Shown here piece after piece: positions 13,597-14,427 of a DNA stretch of 14,427 bases. Numbering within the stretch: position 1 is the first letter of the stretch; every line of letters begins with the position of its first letter. Below the pieces are notes generated by a model. It had not been told where the DNA came from and ran no database searches. It saw only the letters and a list, made by a program, of their open reading frames with translations. Source of the stretch: Desulfobacterales bacterium (lineage in GTDB: Bacteria; Desulfobacterota; Desulfobacteria; Desulfobacterales; Desulfobacteraceae); contig JAKSBO010000879.1 of assembly GCA_022361095.1 (NCBI GenBank), positions 1 through 14,427 on the forward strand, read 5' to 3'. Both the position numbers and the translations under genes were made by a program.

Positions 13597-14427
13597 CACT
13601 GACCGGACGGGCGCTTGGGCTTTTTGGGTTTCACCCTGGCCGTGGCCTGGGCCGTATGCGGATTTTGGGGCCAGTAATGTTTGGGATAGCGTCCCATGAG
13701 ATCCTTTTTCACCTCCTGGTAGGTATGGGCCCAGAAATGAGCCAGGTCGGTTGTGATCTGGACCGGCCGGGATGCGGGGGAGAGCAGGTGAAGGGTCAAG
13801 GGTACCCGGCCTGCGGCAACGACAGGGGTGGCGGCCATGCCGAACACTTCCTGTACCCTCACCGCAAGCACCGGAGCCGCCAGTGCACCGTTTTTATCCG
13901 CATACCGGACCGGAATGGTCGATCCCGACGGCACACGGATATGGGTGGGGGCGTGCCGGTCAACCACGTTTAACTGGTCCCAGGTGAACAGCGCTTTTAT
14001 TGCAGCATCCAGGTCAACGCGCTTCAATCCGGCAGCAGAATTCACCCCTGTAAGAAAGGGGCCAAGCCATTCCGGCAGGGAATCCGTGAGGGCCTGATTA
14101 CCCAGATCCGGCAGTTGGGCAAAATCCGGGGAGGCCGGGGCAAGATTTTTCAGGAAAATCACCCTGTGTCTGAACGCCATGGTTTTTTTGGGCCAGTCAA
14201 GTATCTGGAGGCCGGTCTCCCTGATCCCCCGGATCATGGCCGATTTTACCGCTTCCGGGTCCGGTTCGGGCACAGGGCTTTGGCTGACAATTATCCGGCC
14301 GAACCGGGTTTGCATCACCGCCCTGACACAGGCGCTCCCCTGGTCCCACGCCACGACATCCCGGGTGTCCAGTTCCGTTGGGAAATCCTTTTCCAGATCG
14401 GTCCGGTCCAGGGCCGCAGCCAGGAAA
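13596..14427 (-). CDS. hrpB: ATP-dependent helicase HrpB, C-terminal part
   Basis: The last 276 or so codons of a DEAH-box-type helicase; the frame stays open to the window edge, so the helicase core lies outside. The visible part is the HrpB-specific C-terminal domain: VVAWDQGSACVRAVMQTRFGRIIVSQ, ILDWPKKTMAFRHRVIFLK, LPEWLGPFLTGV, APTHIRVPSGSTIPVRYADKNG, PVLAVRVQEVFGMAATPVVAAGRVPLTLHLLSPASRPVQITTDLAHFWAHTYQEVKKDLMGRYPKHYWPQNP, and a basic tail ending KPKKPKRPSGQ. HrpB is widespread in proteobacteria and its exact cellular role is poorly defined. A GTG at 14354 is not the true start, because coding similarity continues upstream (DFPTELDTRDVVAWDQG). The stop TGA overlaps the kinase ATG by one base. 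Confidence 0.93.
   Translation of the reverse strand, partial: FLAAALDRTDLEKDFPTELDTRDVVAWDQGSACVRAVMQTRFGRIIVSQSPVPEPDPEAVKSAMIRGIRETGLQILDWPKKTMAFRHRVIFLKNLAPASPDFAQLPDLGNQALTDSLPEWLGPFLTGVNSAAGLKRVDLDAAIKALFTWDQLNVVDRHAPTHIRVPSGSTIPVRYADKNGALAAPVLAVRVQEVFGMAATPVVAAGRVPLTLHLLSPASRPVQITTDLAHFWAHTYQEVKKDLMGRYPKHYWPQNPHTAQATARVKPKKPKRPSGQ

Overview
The window is a bacterial accessory region with no rRNA, tRNA, insertion sequence or CRISPR array that I can see. The gene content (DUF169 protein, DsrE-family protein, AhpD-like protein, radical SAM enzyme, iron-sulfur flavoprotein, large dCache hybrid kinase) suggests an anaerobic, metabolically versatile Gram-negative, most likely a Desulfobacterota/deltaproteobacterial sulfate reducer. 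That placement is inference, not proof. Much of the sequence is GC-rich (a sampled kinase row is about 60% GC), but roughly 2.1-5.4 kb looks much richer in A+T (sampled rows 27-50% GC).

Layout. (1) 1-114: the tail of an unidentified + strand gene. (2) 189-1996: a divergent module of an HxlR-type regulator (-) facing a nitroreductase and an iron-sulfur flavoprotein-type FMN reductase (+). (3) 1997-2393: non-coding, with two hairpins. (4) 2394-3891: a TetR regulator and an alpha/beta hydrolase overlapping by 32 bases (-). (5) 3892-5464: an AT-rich block with a DsrE-family protein (-) and a second TetR regulator (+) diverging from a shared control region. A pair of direct, Xer/dif-like 28-bp palindromes brackets this pair. 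(6) 5465-8758: four co-oriented genes (-), in order of transcription SDR, radical SAM, AhpD-like, DUF169, with a divergent LysR regulator (8907-9806, +). (7) 9931-14427: a 1,220-residue dCache-HAMP-PAS-HisKA-HATPase-REC-HPt hybrid kinase whose start overlaps the stop of hrpB, whose N-terminal part lies outside the window.

Four local one-component regulators from three families (HxlR, TetR twice, LysR) each sit beside small redox or hydrolytic enzymes, so the middle of the window reads as a set of stress, electrophile or xenobiotic response modules. Candidate operators are visible at several of them.

The most notable non-coding signals are two repeat families not explained by the genes. One is a ~50-bp hairpin element in three copies (1297-1346, 4607-4656, 6315-6364). 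Each copy lies directly upstream of a small redox or uncharacterised gene and has the same orientation relative to that gene's transcription. The other is the pair of 28-bp dif-like sites (3985-4012 and 5374-5401, 24/28 identical, same orientation) around the DsrE/TetR pair, which could mark a Xer-type cassette. I could not run searches, so all family names rest on motifs read by eye.
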